Assembly (NCBI GenBank): GCA_947172415.1
Contig: OX359201.1
Location: forward strand, 6,002,501 to 6,066,500
Direction: 5' to 3'
Origin: Chondrosia reniformis
Lineage: Eukaryota; Porifera; Demospongiae; Chondrillida; Chondrillidae
Length of the DNA stretch: 64,000 nucleotides
Position numbers and translations under genes: made by a program. Positions 1 to 12,469 of this stretch are shown here, in pieces (the first letter of the stretch is position 1; each line of letters starts with the position of its first letter). Under the pieces are notes generated by a model. That model made no database searches. It was not told the origin of the DNA and was given only the letters and a program-made list of their open reading frames with translations.

Positions 1-1436
1 TTTCCATTTGACAGAGTTAGGGTACCAAATGTAAATTAATATACTGGAATACCAAATTAATGTATGGTGAGAGATAGGGCAAATGTAAAGATTTATGAAA
101 ATTTCAAATTCCAATTGGAAATGTTTCAGACATGTCTGTGAATGCTGACACCAAGTTTGAGCTTCATATCTTTCCAATTGACAGAGTTAGAGCACCAAAT
201 GTACATTTATATACTGGTATACCAAATTAATGTATGGTGAGAGATAGGGCAAATGTAAAGATTTATGAAAATTTCAAATTGTCATTGGATATGTTTCAGA
301 CATGTCTGTGAATGCTGAAACCAAGTTTGAGCTTCATATCTTTCCATTTGACAGAGTTAGAGCACCAAATGTACATTAATATACTGGAATACTAAATTAA
401 TGTATGGTGAGAGATAGGGCAAATGTAAAGATTTATGAAAATTTCAAATTGTCATTGGATATGTTTCAGACATGTCTGTGAATGCTGAAACCAAGTGTGA
501 GCTTCATATCTTTCCATTTGACAGAGTTAGGGTACCAAATGTAAATTAATATACTGGAATACCAAATTAATGTATGGTGAGAGATAGGGCAAATGTGAAG
601 ATTTATGAAAATTTCAAATTCCAATTGGAAATGTTTCAGACATGTCTATGAATGCTGACACCAAGTTTGAGCTTCATATCTTTCCAATTGACAGAGTTAG
701 AGCACCAAATGTACATTTATATACTGGTATACCAAATTAATGTATGGTGAGAGATAGGGCAAATGTAAAGATTTATGAAAATTTCAAATTGTCATTGGAT
801 ATGTTTCAGACATGTCTGTGAATGCTGAAACCAAGTGTGAGCTTCATATCTTTCCATTTGACAGAGTTAGGGCACCAAATGTAAAATAATATACTGGTAT
901 ACCAAATTAATGTATGGTGAGAGATAGGGCAAATGTAAAGATTTATGAAAATTTTAAATTCTCATTGGATATGTTTCAGACATGTCTGTGAATGCTGAAA
1001 CCAAGTTTGAGCTTCATATCTTTCCATTTGACAGAGTTAGAGCACCAAATGTACATTAATATACTGGAATACTAAATTAATGTATGGTGAGAGATAGGGC
1101 AAATGTAAAGATTTATGAAAATTTCAAATTGTCATTGGATATGTTTCAGACATGTCTGTGAATGCTGAAACCAAGTGTGAGCTTCATATCTTTCCATTTG
1201 ACAGAGTTAGGGTACCAAATGTAAATTAATATACTGGAATACCAAATTAATGTATGGTGAGAGATAGGGCAAATGTAAAGATTTATGAAAATTTCAAATT
1301 CCAATTGGAAATGTTTCAGACATGTCTGTGAATGCTGACACCAAGTTTGAGCTTCATATCTTTCCAATTGACAGAGTTAGAGCACCAAATGTACATTTAT
1401 ATACTGGTATACCAAATTAATGTATGGTGAGAGATA
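1..1436. repeat. 170-bp satellite array, left block
   Basis: Tandem monomers start at 1, 171, 341, 511, 681, 851, 1021, 1191 and 1361, exactly 170 bp apart, each beginning TTTCCA(T/A)TTGACAGAG. Monomer variants recur in the order A-B-D-C (A has GGTACC, B has TTTCCAATTG and GTACATTTAT, D has GTAAAATAAT, C has ATACTAAATT), giving a 680-bp four-monomer higher-order repeat from 511 on. The block runs off the left edge and stops inside a monomer at 1436, where the CACTA element begins. No gene is seen in it. The long open frames it contains follow from the repeat and are not coding. Confidence 0.97.
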
Positions 1437-2079
1437 CACTGGAAAATAATGTGCCTTTACTATGTTTACTATTATTTAAAGCCATCTTAAATTTGATGTT
1501 TACTAAGTTTAAGTAAACTTATACTTCCAATAAAGTTGTATTTAAATTTAAGGAGTATAATTGTTACTTAAAGGCTACTTATATGTAATACATATAGTTA
1601 ATTATGTTAACGTATTAGTTGCAATCCCTAGTTGCATATTATATTTAAATTAAAAATATTAGGCCTGATCATGAAATTAATACTGTATGTGCTTAATTGT
1701 TTGCAGACTAAATTTTATGTTTGGAGGGATTTCACAATTTTCGCAGATTTTACATTCGTGAATGGTTGGGTTCTCCAATATTATGGAAAGTTGAATTCGA
1801 ACCGTTAAGTGAGATTAGCATGCATGTGACACGTATAATATAAGTGAGAGAGCCTAATAAAGCAGTGATATGTTATACGTACGTTAGGTTTAATTAGTTA
1901 TTCAGTGCTATATGCTGTAGTAATTTGTGATGAATGCATGCAAGGTTATACTGTACATGAACAAATTGGCAAATTACTACTACTTAATTAGTTATATAAA
2001 TTCCTTACAGTATGTATGCAGAAATTCATTAATACAAATTAAGCAGTCAAAAATCAGTTAGTCAAAATACATGCATAAT

Positions 2080-5000
2080 TCAGATAATAGTTCTTTTTGA
2101 TAGAGGAATGCCAACTTTTTCTGAAGTGTTGGAGGGACTGATGGAATGATTTACATTAACTGCTAGTAAATGTGCAATACGCTGAATGGGCAGAAACGTA
2201 GCAGGACCACCAGGAATACTCCTGTCAGTGGAAAATTCAACTAAAGGAGGAAGGTAAAACTTATTGCTTCTTGATGTGCTGTTGTACCATTCAACAACAG
2301 CTAGGGTAATTCCGAAGGATTCTGGAGGGTTTACAGTAGCGAATGTGTGATATAAAAAGTGACGAATCCTGCCTGGATATAAAATATAAGAGCCAGAATT
2401 GATAGTGCCATCGCTATTAGCCCAGGATGCTAGTATAAAGGAGTTACTGTTTTTCTTGTGGGACTTCGACCTAAACCTTTCTGGACCAAAGTCAACAAAA
2501 GAGAACTTCTTACACACAGAAGGAAGTAAATCTAAAGTAATGGCATGCTTAGGAAAGAGGACAGCATAAACTGAAATTAAAAAAGTTAAGTCCTCTTTAT
2601 CAAGTGATATCAGTGCACTTCTCTTGGGAAGATGTATATCATCAATATTTTTAACAATAGTTTCCCATGAAATATTCAATAATGACTTCTTTGAAGCTTC
2701 ATAAGCTTCCTGTGACACCATCAGCATGCCTTTTGATTCATCCTCCATAAATCTAATTGTGTTCACATCTTCTAATTCAGCAAGCAGGTCAGAGTGACAA
2801 TCAGAGTCTACTTCTGGATTGTTACTATGACATATTGCTAAAAACTTGCGCATTAATTGTACTTCAATGTTACGTTTGTTGTTGGTAAACATTCCTAGTA
2901 GACCATTAAAACGCTCAAAGGAAAAAAGCCAGAATGATGCCATAGGGCCATATTGGCGAATGCATTCTGCCAGGTGTCCATGCATATGCATGTTTGGTGT
3001 GACTACACCTTCACCATATAACTCCTCAACAGTCCTACAAAATTTCATTAGAAGGAGATCTGCTTGATGAATATCTTCTGGATACAATAAAGGTTGGCAA
3101 AGTCTGTTGCAGGCCAGCACAAACGTTTGCCAACAAAGTAAGTGTGGCTTTGGAAGTAACCCATTTAAACAATAAAGGGAGTAGACAAGTGTCCAATTTT
3201 TCCATTCAGCTGCTGTGAAGTTTCCAAAATTGGATGATATAGTAGTTGGAATTCGTCCCAATTCAGAAGATATTGGCAAAGAAGCAATCAGTTCATCAAT
3301 CTTACGAAGGTTGTTAAAACGCAACAAGTCACAATCAAGCCATAGCTTGAATATCATCTTAGCTGTACCTAAAAAGAGATTATGCATTGGATCAACGACA
3401 TGGTGAATAACTGGATCAAAATATGGCAAATCCAGTAGAGCTGTATACCTGGACCCATACTGCTTTTCTAACTTCTCTCTAACAGATTTGGAGGGGGCAG
3501 AAGTTATTTTTACAATATTAGCCCTGTGACTGTCATTAGTCCTTTGTGTCCACTGGTCTCTTTGGAAACCTGAGTAATTGCGCTTCTTTTTATTGTTGAA
3601 GGTCATAGTACTAAAATACTTTAGGCATTTAGAACATCCTAAAAAGGCTGAATGCCCTAAAAAGCCACAGAGTTTACGCGTAGCAGGGATATCACTAGCA
3701 GTGCAAATAATACGGGTCGTAACAAGTACACTACTACCAGTGCTCACTTTCATTTGCAATCCCCTATGAAACTCTTTCAGTTCCTCAACAACAGGCTTGA
3801 GAAAAGAGTTCAGATTTGATGGTTCTTTTGATAATGCTGGCAAAATACCTAGAAGGAGCACATTTTCTGTTTTGAAGCGCATTTCCCTAGGAAGATTAGC
3901 TATAACAGCATATATTACACCAACTGAAATGTTTGACCGTCGCTTAAATGGCTGGAACCAATCACAGTTAATCATAAGCCCTAGATCCAATTTTTGAATC
4001 AGCTGTGGTCCAGATGGCATGGGGAAAAAGAATGATTTCCAGACTTGACCGTCATATATATCACACAAACTGTTTGCTGGAGTATCTCTGGTCATCCAAG
4101 CCTGGCATGACTGATAAAAGTTAGGGAATTGAAGTAAGCGTTCCAGCGATTCCTTGATGCTTTTGTAACAATATATTTTTAAAGGATGAAATCGTCTTTT
4201 CCCATTACTTAATACTGTTTCAGTAGTCAAATGGGAACCACAGGTGGTGCATGATAACCCTGTTGGTTGGCCATTTCCATCTAAGGCAGTGATATCCTCA
4301 AGAGAATAAAGCTTAGTGCAAGCAGGATTAGGACAGACTGCATACTTATTGAAACATTTTTTACTAAATTTAACTGAATTAAAAAGATCTGACAATTTTT
4401 TGGGAAAATATATAAGTGCTTCCTTCATCAAAGCCTGCTGCCTGCCTAATATCCTGAAAAATGCATAGATAATTTTAAGCAGCATGTTTGCTGCCTGATC
4501 ACTAATTCGCCATTTCACATACCATCGAAAAAGGTAGTATACTAGCAATCTTATAATTATTGCCATTGGCCCAGTATTTTCATCTTGCCCAACATGGGTT
4601 TCAACTGGTTCAGCTAGGTCATATTCAGAATCACTTGCAGCTGCATCAGTGGTATATGAATCCAAATCAGTATACTCTTCTAAGCCTTTATTAGAGGGCT
4701 CACTGTCTGTATGATAGTGGATAGATTCAATCTCCGAGTCAACAGAATGAACCTCAAGTTCTGGTTCTGGGGAAAATGATTCCTATATACATAGTACAAA
4801 GAACACATACATGACTGTCGCAATAAAATTTAAAATGACAGTGGTACTTTATAGTTACATATTTACAGTGGTGAAACAGTTTAGGACAAGCAAAAATGTT
4901 TGAATTAGCCATAAAATTCAAATTAAAGTTCTTTATCCATTTATCCATAAGTGTTATCGGATAAGCATTACACATAGAGAAATCCTTTTGTTCATTCGAG

Positions 5001-5694
5001 GAAGCTGTCGAAGGAAAATCAATCAAAAATGGCTAAGCATTTACAAGGGTCTTGCACCTTAATTAAATAATGTACAGAGCTGAAATCTAGTCGAGGACAT
5101 AACAGAGCCCAGATACATATAATAGTAAAATAAGTTTGTATCTAGGATCTACCATCTGCAAGAAATTCACTCTAATTTAACTGGATTACGATCGTCACAT
5201 ATAGTGGTATAATTTACTCTATAATACGTAGTAAAAATATAGACAATACACAAACTTTAACTCCTTTAAACGTTTTGTTTACATATAAATATTACAACCA
5301 GGAATTTCTAAATGATTTAAAATGTAAAAAGGCAAAGGCAAACAGCCATAATTATACTAACGGCCCTGCAGTAACGCTATATATAACTAAGTCTTACCGC
5401 TGCTAGCTTTGAAATATCACTGTGTGCTGCAATCCGTTTTGATGGTGGTGAGGAATCGCTTGAATCACTGAAGCGACGAGACGAAACTTGATCCAACAAA
5501 TGACTGGATAGCTCTACTTCATTGTCAGAAGAAGAAACGTCGGCATCAAATGGGTCAACGGCCAGAGCTGCGCGGCTATCCATGGAACGTTTCGGTGCTT
5601 TTCTTCTTTTCTCATGCTCATAAAACGTCCGCCTAGCAACGAGTTGGCCTTTACACGTCTCACACAAGCAAGGTCTCCTATTACCGACTTCCAT
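2080..5694 (-). CDS. CACTA (Tnp2-like) transposase, two exons
   Basis: Exon 1 is 5694-5398 and exon 2 is 4782-2080. The donor GCG|GTAAGAC and acceptor TATATAG|GAATC join in phase 0 to give about 999 residues. Exon 1 carries a Cys cluster (CLCETC) followed by an Arg/His-rich stretch ending FYEHEKRR, as in the N-terminus of animal and fungal Tnp2 transposases. Exon 2 has an acidic Ser-rich stretch, a CxxC/CxxC zinc-binding pair (CPNPAC, CTTC), then the RNase-H-like core. In that core INCDWFQPF supplies the likely first catalytic Asp, NLPREMRFKTENVLLLGI is the family signature, and VVDPMHNLFLGT supplies the second Asp. The start at 5694 (MEVGNRR) is preferred; an in-frame Met ten codons upstream is possible. 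The protein would cut at the CACTG termini. It is read divergently from the companion gene with 154 bp between the starts. Confidence 0.88.
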
Positions 5695-5848
5695 TTTGAC
5701 GATTTCCAAGTCACGCGTATACACGTAATTAATTATTTGTTCGTAAAATCTTACGATTAAATCAATTTACAATCGTACGAGCGGGAATCTTGCAGCTGAA
5801 ACTTTTACTTTTTGCAGAACGTAGCTATTTAACTCTATACAATCGATT
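5695..5848. promoter_or_regulatory. Divergent promoter region inside the CACTA element
   Basis: These 154 bp separate the start codons of transposase (minus) and companion gene (plus). The region is AT-rich, with TTAATTATTTG and CTATTTAACTC-type stretches. No certain TATA box or initiator can be assigned. The call rests on gene arrangement only. Confidence 0.4.
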
Positions 5849-7231
5849 ATGGAAAAAAATATTGTTAACGAAGAAACTGTTGACCCCCTGCATGATGATA
5901 AGCTAACAAGTAGCAGTGACAGTGATTCAGACAGTGACTACTCATTGAGTAGTCAAGTTTCCAGTCATACTTCAGAGGAAGAAACAGATACAGATTTAAA
6001 AAATGAAGTATTACTCCTGGAGGGTGATATGTTCTTAGACACTGATGGAAGGAACATTAATGCTGCTGCTGTTGCAGGTGCTATGGTAGCACTTAAGCAA
6101 AGTTTCCAGGATTTGAAGGAAAAATCAATGCAATTGTGGGACCAGGTCCTTACACAAAATGACGAAATTCTTGATGCAACTAGGGAAATTTCAGGCCAGC
6201 TGAAATCACCCACAAATGGAGTAGCAAAGCCTTCCAGTGGTACCCCGGGTAAGGCTAAAAAAGCACCTGTGGAATGCTCAGTAAGTTCCATTTAAGTGCA
6301 TGCATTAAATATTATTATACAGTAGCTTTTTTCATTACTGCACCTGAGCTCACTTAATTACTGTGTCTTATATTCACTACATTTTATAGAATGCTGTAAG
6401 ACAGGTGTATAAGGCCTTAGAAAGGCCAGACTGCACATGGAAATTTGATGAAAGGTATAGCTATGTACTGCAACCTCATGCAATATACTGCCATAAGTGA
6501 ATTTGATATACTGCATATTCAGATATGATTCAGAAGCCAATCATACAGTCAGTGAATCCCTGACAAATGAAGTAATGCAACTGTACCCTAGTAAATGGGA
6601 CAAAGGTGTAGTGAAAAGTAAGTTTAATGCATTCATTTGTCATTGACTGGGCCTTCTGTTAATATGCATATTTCTTTGTATAGATGCAGTTAAGAGGTAT
6701 TTCTTGACCAAGTTAGAGGCCAATAAAAGATCTCCAAAAGATAGCGACCAGCACAGGGAAACATGCAGGAGAAATGGAAGAGTTCTCCAAGTAAGGCTAA
6801 ATACTATAATAATGTATATATACATGTATATACATGCTACCGTTTCCATGCAGAAGATGAGCAATAGGCTCACAGCCATAAATCGCATTAATTGGGAAGA
6901 AACAGCCAAGAAGAAAGCTCGTTCTGTGCTGGAGCAAAAAGATTATCACAGTTCAGAGTATACTTGCTCTGAAACTGATCAGACAGATGAGGAAAATGAA
7001 GGTACCACCTCAAGTGTGAGGCCAAAAAAGATAGCAATCTATCCATTGCCATGGGAAAGGAGTTTACTCACCAAAGTCAAGAAGGATTTGGATGACTTTT
7101 ACTATAAAGGCCTCAGTAATAGAGCAAAATCCATGCTTATTGATAAGTGCAGAGTGAAGGAACCTTCTACAAGAAAGCCCCCTAATACAGGGATTGACTA
7201 TAAGTGGGCAGTTCGCCTGCAAAAGAAGTAA
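5849..7231 (+). CDS. Companion protein of the CACTA element, five exons, function unknown
   Basis: Exons are 5849-6280, 6390-6454, 6523-6617, 6684-6790 and 6854-7231. All introns are GT-AG and short (62-109 bp), and the joined frame is open for 358 residues. The N-terminal third is acidic and Ser/Asp-rich (SSSDSDSDSDYS), followed by an Ala-rich predicted helix and a Lys/Pro linker. The C-terminal half is basic, with a possible helical region (KRYFLTKLEANKRS, NRLTAINRINWEETAKKKA) and a Trp/Leu-containing tail. I recognise no named domain. In plant CACTA elements a second product (TnpA-like) binds subterminal repeats. By position this could play that part, but no sequence similarity is visible. 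It shares a divergent promoter of at most 154 bp with the transposase. Confidence 0.75.
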
Positions 7232-7663
7232 CTATATATATACAAAGACTGGTATGTCTTATAAGGAGATAGTTGCATGTTTCTGAATATACTACATTGT
7301 AATTTGTTCAATTATTTTGAACTACTCTAATTTGAATTAAACTGCGCATGCATGGCCATGGACATGCACATGAATGAAAGTATATAATGCAAACACATGC
7401 ATACATGCATGGTAGTACAGTATAGTGGTGCATGCACCTATATAAACTTTAAGTATCATTTAAGTCATATTTATTTAAGCATTTAAGTAGGCTTTAAGTT
7501 TATCTTAAAGCATCCGTAAAGTGGGCATTTACTAAATATATACTGTTACTTAAATTTGAATTTAATATCAATTTAAGCAACCTCTTTAAATTTAGTAAAA
7601 CTATCTTTAAGTTATCTATAAGTTACATATAAGTAGCCATTAAATTTGAAATAATTTGCAGTG

Positions 7664-10010
7664 ATAGGGCAAATGTAAAGATTTATGAAAATTTCAAATT
7701 GTCATTGGATATGTTTCAGACATGTCTGTGAATGCTGAAACCAAGTTTGAGCTTCATATCTTTCCATTTGACAGAGTTAGAGCACCAAATGTACATTAAT
7801 ATACTGGAATACTAAATTAATGTATGGTGAGGGATAGGGCAAATGTAAAGATTTATGAAAATTTCAAATTGTCATTGGATATGTTTCAGACATGTCTGTG
7901 AATGCTGAAACCAAGTGTGAGCTTCATATCTTTCCATTTGACAGAGTTAGGGTACCAAATGTAAATTAATATACTGGAATACCAAATTAATGTATGGTGA
8001 GAGATAGGGCAAATGTGAAGATTTATGAAAATTTCAAATTCCAATTGGAAATGTTTCAGACATGTCTATGAATGCTGACACCAAGTTTGAGCTTCATATC
8101 TTTCCAATTGACAGAGTTAGAGCACCAAATGTACATTTATATACTGGTATACCAAATTAATGTATGGTGAGAGATAGGGCAAATGTAAAGATTTATGAAA
8201 ATTTCAAATTGTCATTGGATATGTTTCAGACATGTCTGTGAATGCTGAAACCAAGTGTGAGCTTCATATCTTTCCATTTGACAGAGTTAGGGCACCAAAT
8301 GTAAAATAATATACTGGTATACCAAATTAATGTATGGTGAGAGATAGGGCAAATGTAAAGATTTATGAAAATTTTAAATTCTCATTGGATATGTTTCAGA
8401 CATGTCTGTGAATGCTGAAACCAAGTTTGAGCTTCATATCTTTCCATTTGACAGAGTTAGAGCACCAAATGTACATTAATATACTGGAATACTAAATTAA
8501 TGTATGGTGAGAGATAGGGCAAATGTAAAGATTTATGAAAATTTCAAATTCTCATTGGATATGTTTCAGACATGTCTGTGAATGCTGAAACCAAGTGTGA
8601 GCTTCATATCTTTCCATTTGACAGAGTTAGGGTACCAAATGTAAATTAATATACTGGAATACCAAATTAATGTATGGTGAGAGATAGGGCAAATGTAAAG
8701 ATTTATGAAAATTTCAAATTCCAATTGGAAATGTTTCAGACATGTCTATGAATGCTGACACCAAGTTTGAGCTTCATATCTTTCCAATTGACAGAGTTAG
8801 AGCACCAAATGTACATTTATATACTGGTATACCAAATTAATGTATGGTGAGAGATAGGGCAAATGTAAAGATTTATGAAAATTTCAAATTGTCATTGGAT
8901 ATGTTTCAGACATGTCTGTGAATGCTGAAACCGAGTGTGAGCTTCATATCTTTCCATTTGACAGAGTTAGGGCACCAAATGTAAATTAATATACTGATAT
9001 ACCAAATTAATGTATGGTGAGAGATAGGGCAAATGTAAAGATTTATGAAAATTTCAAATTCTCATTGGATATGTTTCAGACATGTCTGTGAATGCTGACA
9101 CTAAGTTTGAGCTTCATATCTTTCCATTTGACAGAGTTAGAGCACCAAATGTACATTAATATACTGAATACTAAATTAATGTATGGTGAGAGATAGGGCA
9201 AATGTAAAGATTTATGAAAATTTCAAATTCTCATTGGATATGTTTCAGACATGTCTGTGAATGCTGAAACCGAGTGTGAGCTTCATATCTTTCCATTTGA
9301 CAGAGTTAGGGCACCAAATGTAAATTAATATACTGATATACCAAATTAATGTATGGTGAGAGATAGGGCAAATGTAAAGATTTATGAAAATTTCAAATTC
9401 TCATTGGATATGTTTCAGACATGTCTGTGAATGCTGACACTAAGTTTGAGCTTCATATCTTTCCATTTGACAGAGTTAGAGCACCAAATGTACATTAATA
9501 TACTGAATACTAAATTAATGTATGGTGAGAGATAGGGCAAATGTAAAGATTTATGAAAATTTCAAATTCTCATTGGATATGTTTCAGACATGTCTGTGAA
9601 TGCTGAAACCAAGTGTGAGCTTCATATCTTTCCATTTGACAGAGTTAGGGCACCAAATGTAAATTAATATACTGGAATATCAAATTAATGTATGGTGAGA
9701 GATAGGGCAAATGTAAAGATTTATGAAAATTTCAAATTCTCATTGGATATGTTTCAGACATGTCTGTGAATGCTGACACCAAGTGTGAGCTTCATATCTT
9801 TCCATTTGACAGAGTTAGAGCACCAAATGTAAATTAATAAACTGGAATATCAAATTAATGTATGGTGAGAGATAGGGCAAATGTAAAGATTTATGAAAAT
9901 TTCAAATTCTCATTGGAAATGTTTCATACATGTCTTTGAATGCTGACATTAAGTTTGAGCTGCATATCTTTCCATTTGACAGAGCTACACCACTCTCACT
10001 CTAATGTACA
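7664..10010. repeat. 170-bp satellite array, second block
   Basis: Monomers resume in phase after the transposon. The variant order C-A-B-D-C-A-B continues from 7761. From about 9125 two monomers 340 bp apart share a 1-bp deletion (ATACTGAATAC at about 9163 and 9503), the mark of a local dimer duplication. The block ends in a distinctive monomer (CATTAAGTTTGAGCTGCAT, then GAGCTACA) that also precedes three other copies of the 1070-bp unit. No gene is present. Confidence 0.95.
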
Positions 10011-11080
10011 TTAAATGTCTACTATACGATTTTAAATGGTATAGCATATATATCGTGCGATACTATTATGCTAATTATCGGCATACGAAGTTAAAATGTT
10101 TTGACATGAATGGGGCAACTAGAAACACGCAAGGACAGTCCAGAACGCAGCTATCAGAAGGCCTTTACATAGAGGCAGGTAGCCATTATGCTATTACTGC
10201 AATTGAGATTGAGTGTGGCTGGTTATACCAGTTTACGTTCATATCGGAACACCTCTCGCTAAAATCGTTTCTACATGGGACCAGAAAAGTTGGTCTCCTC
10301 CGCCAATCAAGACACTTACAGGATTCTATCCATTTTTCCCAGTTTCTAGATGAACCACGAATACTGGATATACCTTTAAAATGGCTTGGAACGATGCACT
10401 CATCCCGAATTAACTTGATATAATTTGACTACATTTTTCTCGCAAATACCCTATTCTTAAGTATGGAATTGCGCCAACCACAACCGTTTTCTTTCGAAAT
10501 TTTGTGGTTTAAATAGAGGCAAAAAACCTTATAAAGTAGGCCTACCTGGACACATCTCTATGGTGGTAGCGGTTCCCATAGGGGTTGGTAGCGCTTAGAC
10601 TCTGAAGCTGTCTCCTAATCGGTTGGTGCCATAGAGACGTGCTCACCAATAATCCGGATTTCGGGGGGGTTCCACGTAATGTGGGATTGGCATCTGATAT
10701 CTTAGGATTCATATGAGTCGGCCATATCGAGAAGAACTGGTTCTTCTCACGCAAGTGACACCCAAAGCTCAACTCGGCAGAGCGTTACCACCGATCCCGG
10801 CCTCTGAGCGTCGTGGATGGTAGCGTTCGGTATGGTCCAACTTTTTTTCTTTGGAGTTTCGTTGGCCGTCGATCGGCAAAATTTCACTTTAACGACATCC
10901 ATATAATATATGTGGATAGATACTGCTTCAACAACAATCAAGTACTACACAGTGCATATCCATGTGTAAAAGAAGTCTTTCAAACGGTTCTATTTTTTCA
11001 GAAATATATACAGTACCGCATTTTCACTCTTACGCCTACTCAAGGTCGGCCATTTATAGTATTACGCAATTAGGGTTAGT
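10011..11080. repeat. 1070-bp unit embedded in the satellite, copy 1
   Basis: Inserted between satellite ...AATGTACA and TAATGTATGGTGAGAG, it replaces about 50 bp of a monomer. The sequence is more GC-rich and complex than the satellite. Five copies are in the window, differing at only a few positions each (here ATGCTAATT where the others have ATGCAAATT). It holds a possible stem (TCTCTATGG 10555-10563 with CCATAGAGA 10629-10637) and a near-palindrome GAGAAGAAC-TG-GTTCTTCTC at 10729-10748. Small open frames on both strands recur only because the DNA is identical; none resembles a known protein. No terminal inverted repeats or target duplications were found. Confidence 0.9.
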
Positions 11081-11399
11081 TAATGTATGGTGAGAGATAG
11101 GGCAAATGTAAAGATTTTTGAAAATTTCAAATTCTCATTGGAAATGTTTCATACATGTCCGTGAATGCTGACACCAAGTGTGAGCTTCATATCTTTCCAT
11201 TTGACAGAGTTAGAGCACCAAATGTAAATTAATATACTGGAATATCAAATTAATGTATGGTGAGAGATAGGGCAAATGTAAAGATTTATGAAAATTTCAA
11301 ATTCTCATTGGAAATGTTTCATACATGTCTTTGAATGCTGACATTAAGTTTGAGCTGCATATCTTTCCATTTGACAGAGCTACAGCACTCTAATGTACA
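11081..11399. repeat. 170-bp satellite, short block between unit copies 1 and 2
   Basis: Just under two monomers (318 bp). The second is the distinctive variant (CATTAAGTTTGAGCTGCAT, GAGCTACAGCACTC) that precedes most copies of the 1070-bp unit. No gene. Confidence 0.93.
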
Positions 11400-12469
11400 T
11401 TAAATGTCTACTATACGATTTTAAATGGTATAGCATATATATCGTGCGATACTATTATGCAAATTATCGGCATACGAAGTTAAAATGTTTTGACATGAAT
11501 GGGGCAACTAGAAACACGCAGGGACAGTCCAGAACGCAGCTATCAGAAGGCCTTTACATAGAGGTAGGTAGCCATTATGCTATTACTGCAATTGAGATTG
11601 AGTGTGGCTGGTTATACCAGTTTACGTTCATATCGGAACACCTCTCGCTAAAATCGTTTCTACATGGGACCAGAAAAGTTGGTCTCCTCCGCCAATCAAG
11701 ACACTTACAGGATTCTATCCATTTTTCCCAGTTTCTAGATGAACCACGAATACTGGATATACCTTTAAAATGGCTTGGAACGATGCACTCATCCCGAATT
11801 AACTTGATATAATTTGACTACATTTTTCTCGCAAATACCCTATTCTTAAGTATGGAATTGCGCCAACCACAACCGTTTTCTTTCGAAATTTTGTGGTTTA
11901 AATAGAGGCAAAAAACCTTATAAAGTAGGCCTACCTGGACACATCTCTATGGTGGTAGCGGTTCCCATAGGGGTTGGTAGCGCTTAGACTCTGAAGCTGT
12001 CTCCTAATCGGTTGGTGCCATAGAGACGTGCTCACCAATAATCCGGATTTCGGGGGGGTTCCACGTAATGTGGGATTGGCATCTGATATCTTAGGATTCA
12101 TATGAGTCGGCCATATCGAGAAGAACTGGTTCTTCTCACGCAAGTGACACCCAAAGCTCAACTCGGCAGAGCGTTACCACCGATCCCGGCCTCTGAGCGT
12201 CGTGGATGGTAGCGTTCGGTATGGTCCAACTTTTTTTCTTTGGAGTTTCGTTGGCCGTCGATCGGCAAAATTTCACTTTAACGACATCCATATAATATAT
12301 GTGGATAGATACTGCTTCAACAACAATCAAGTACTACACAGTGCATATCCATGTGTAAAAGAAGTCTTTCAAACGGTTCTATTTTTTAAGAAATATATAC
12401 AGTACCGCATTTTCACTCTTACGCCTACTCAAGGTCGGCCATTTATAGTATTACGCAATTAGGGTTAGT
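11400..12469. repeat. 1070-bp unit, copy 2
   Basis: Same length and boundaries as the copy at 10011. By eye it differs by a handful of substitutions (for example GAGGTAGG for GAGGCAGG, and TTTTTTAAG for TTTTTTCAG). The outer stem and near-palindrome are both preserved. Confidence 0.9.

Larger units (their letters stand above)
1437..7663 (-). mobile_element. Complete CACTA/EnSpm DNA transposon inserted in the satellite
   Basis: The left terminus reads CACTGGAAAATAATG. The right terminus, reverse-complemented, reads CACTGCAAATTATTTC. The satellite target gagATAgggc is split so that ATA is present on both sides (1434-1436 and 7664-7666), a 3-bp target duplication typical of the CACTA superfamily. 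Subterminal regions are dense in short CTTTAAG/TAAATTTAAG motifs. A 16-bp block (GGCTACTTATATGTAA) lies at 1573-1588 and inverted at 7623-7638. The 6.2-kb element holds two divergent genes: the Tnp2-type transposase (minus) and a five-exon companion (plus). Both frames look intact, so the copy is probably recent and could be autonomous. Regions 1437-2079 and 7232-7663 hold no gene, only the subterminal repeats. Confidence 0.93.

Noticed and set aside
1-1435. CRISPR-like regular repeats
   Set aside because: The units are contiguous 170-bp monomers with no unique spacers, in an intron-bearing animal genome. This is satellite DNA.
4754-5026. Extra transposase exon in the CACTA element
   Set aside because: The frame lies in the intron between two exons that already join in phase 0 with good splice sites. 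Its composition is not protein-like.
10545-10640. tRNA-like or 5S-like RNA in the 1070-bp unit
   Set aside because: A closing stem exists, but no T-arm GTTCNANNC, no usable anticodon arm and no 5S consensus could be placed. It is kept only as a foldable segment.
10004-11073. Small open frames of 64-139 codons repeated in all copies of the 1070-bp unit
   Set aside because: They recur only because the DNA is near-identical. They overlap on both strands, one starts in satellite sequence, and none has a recognisable domain.
10011-11080. Helitron or TIR transposon identity of the 1070-bp unit
   Set aside because: No TC...CTRR ends, no inverted termini and no target duplication were found at the boundaries.
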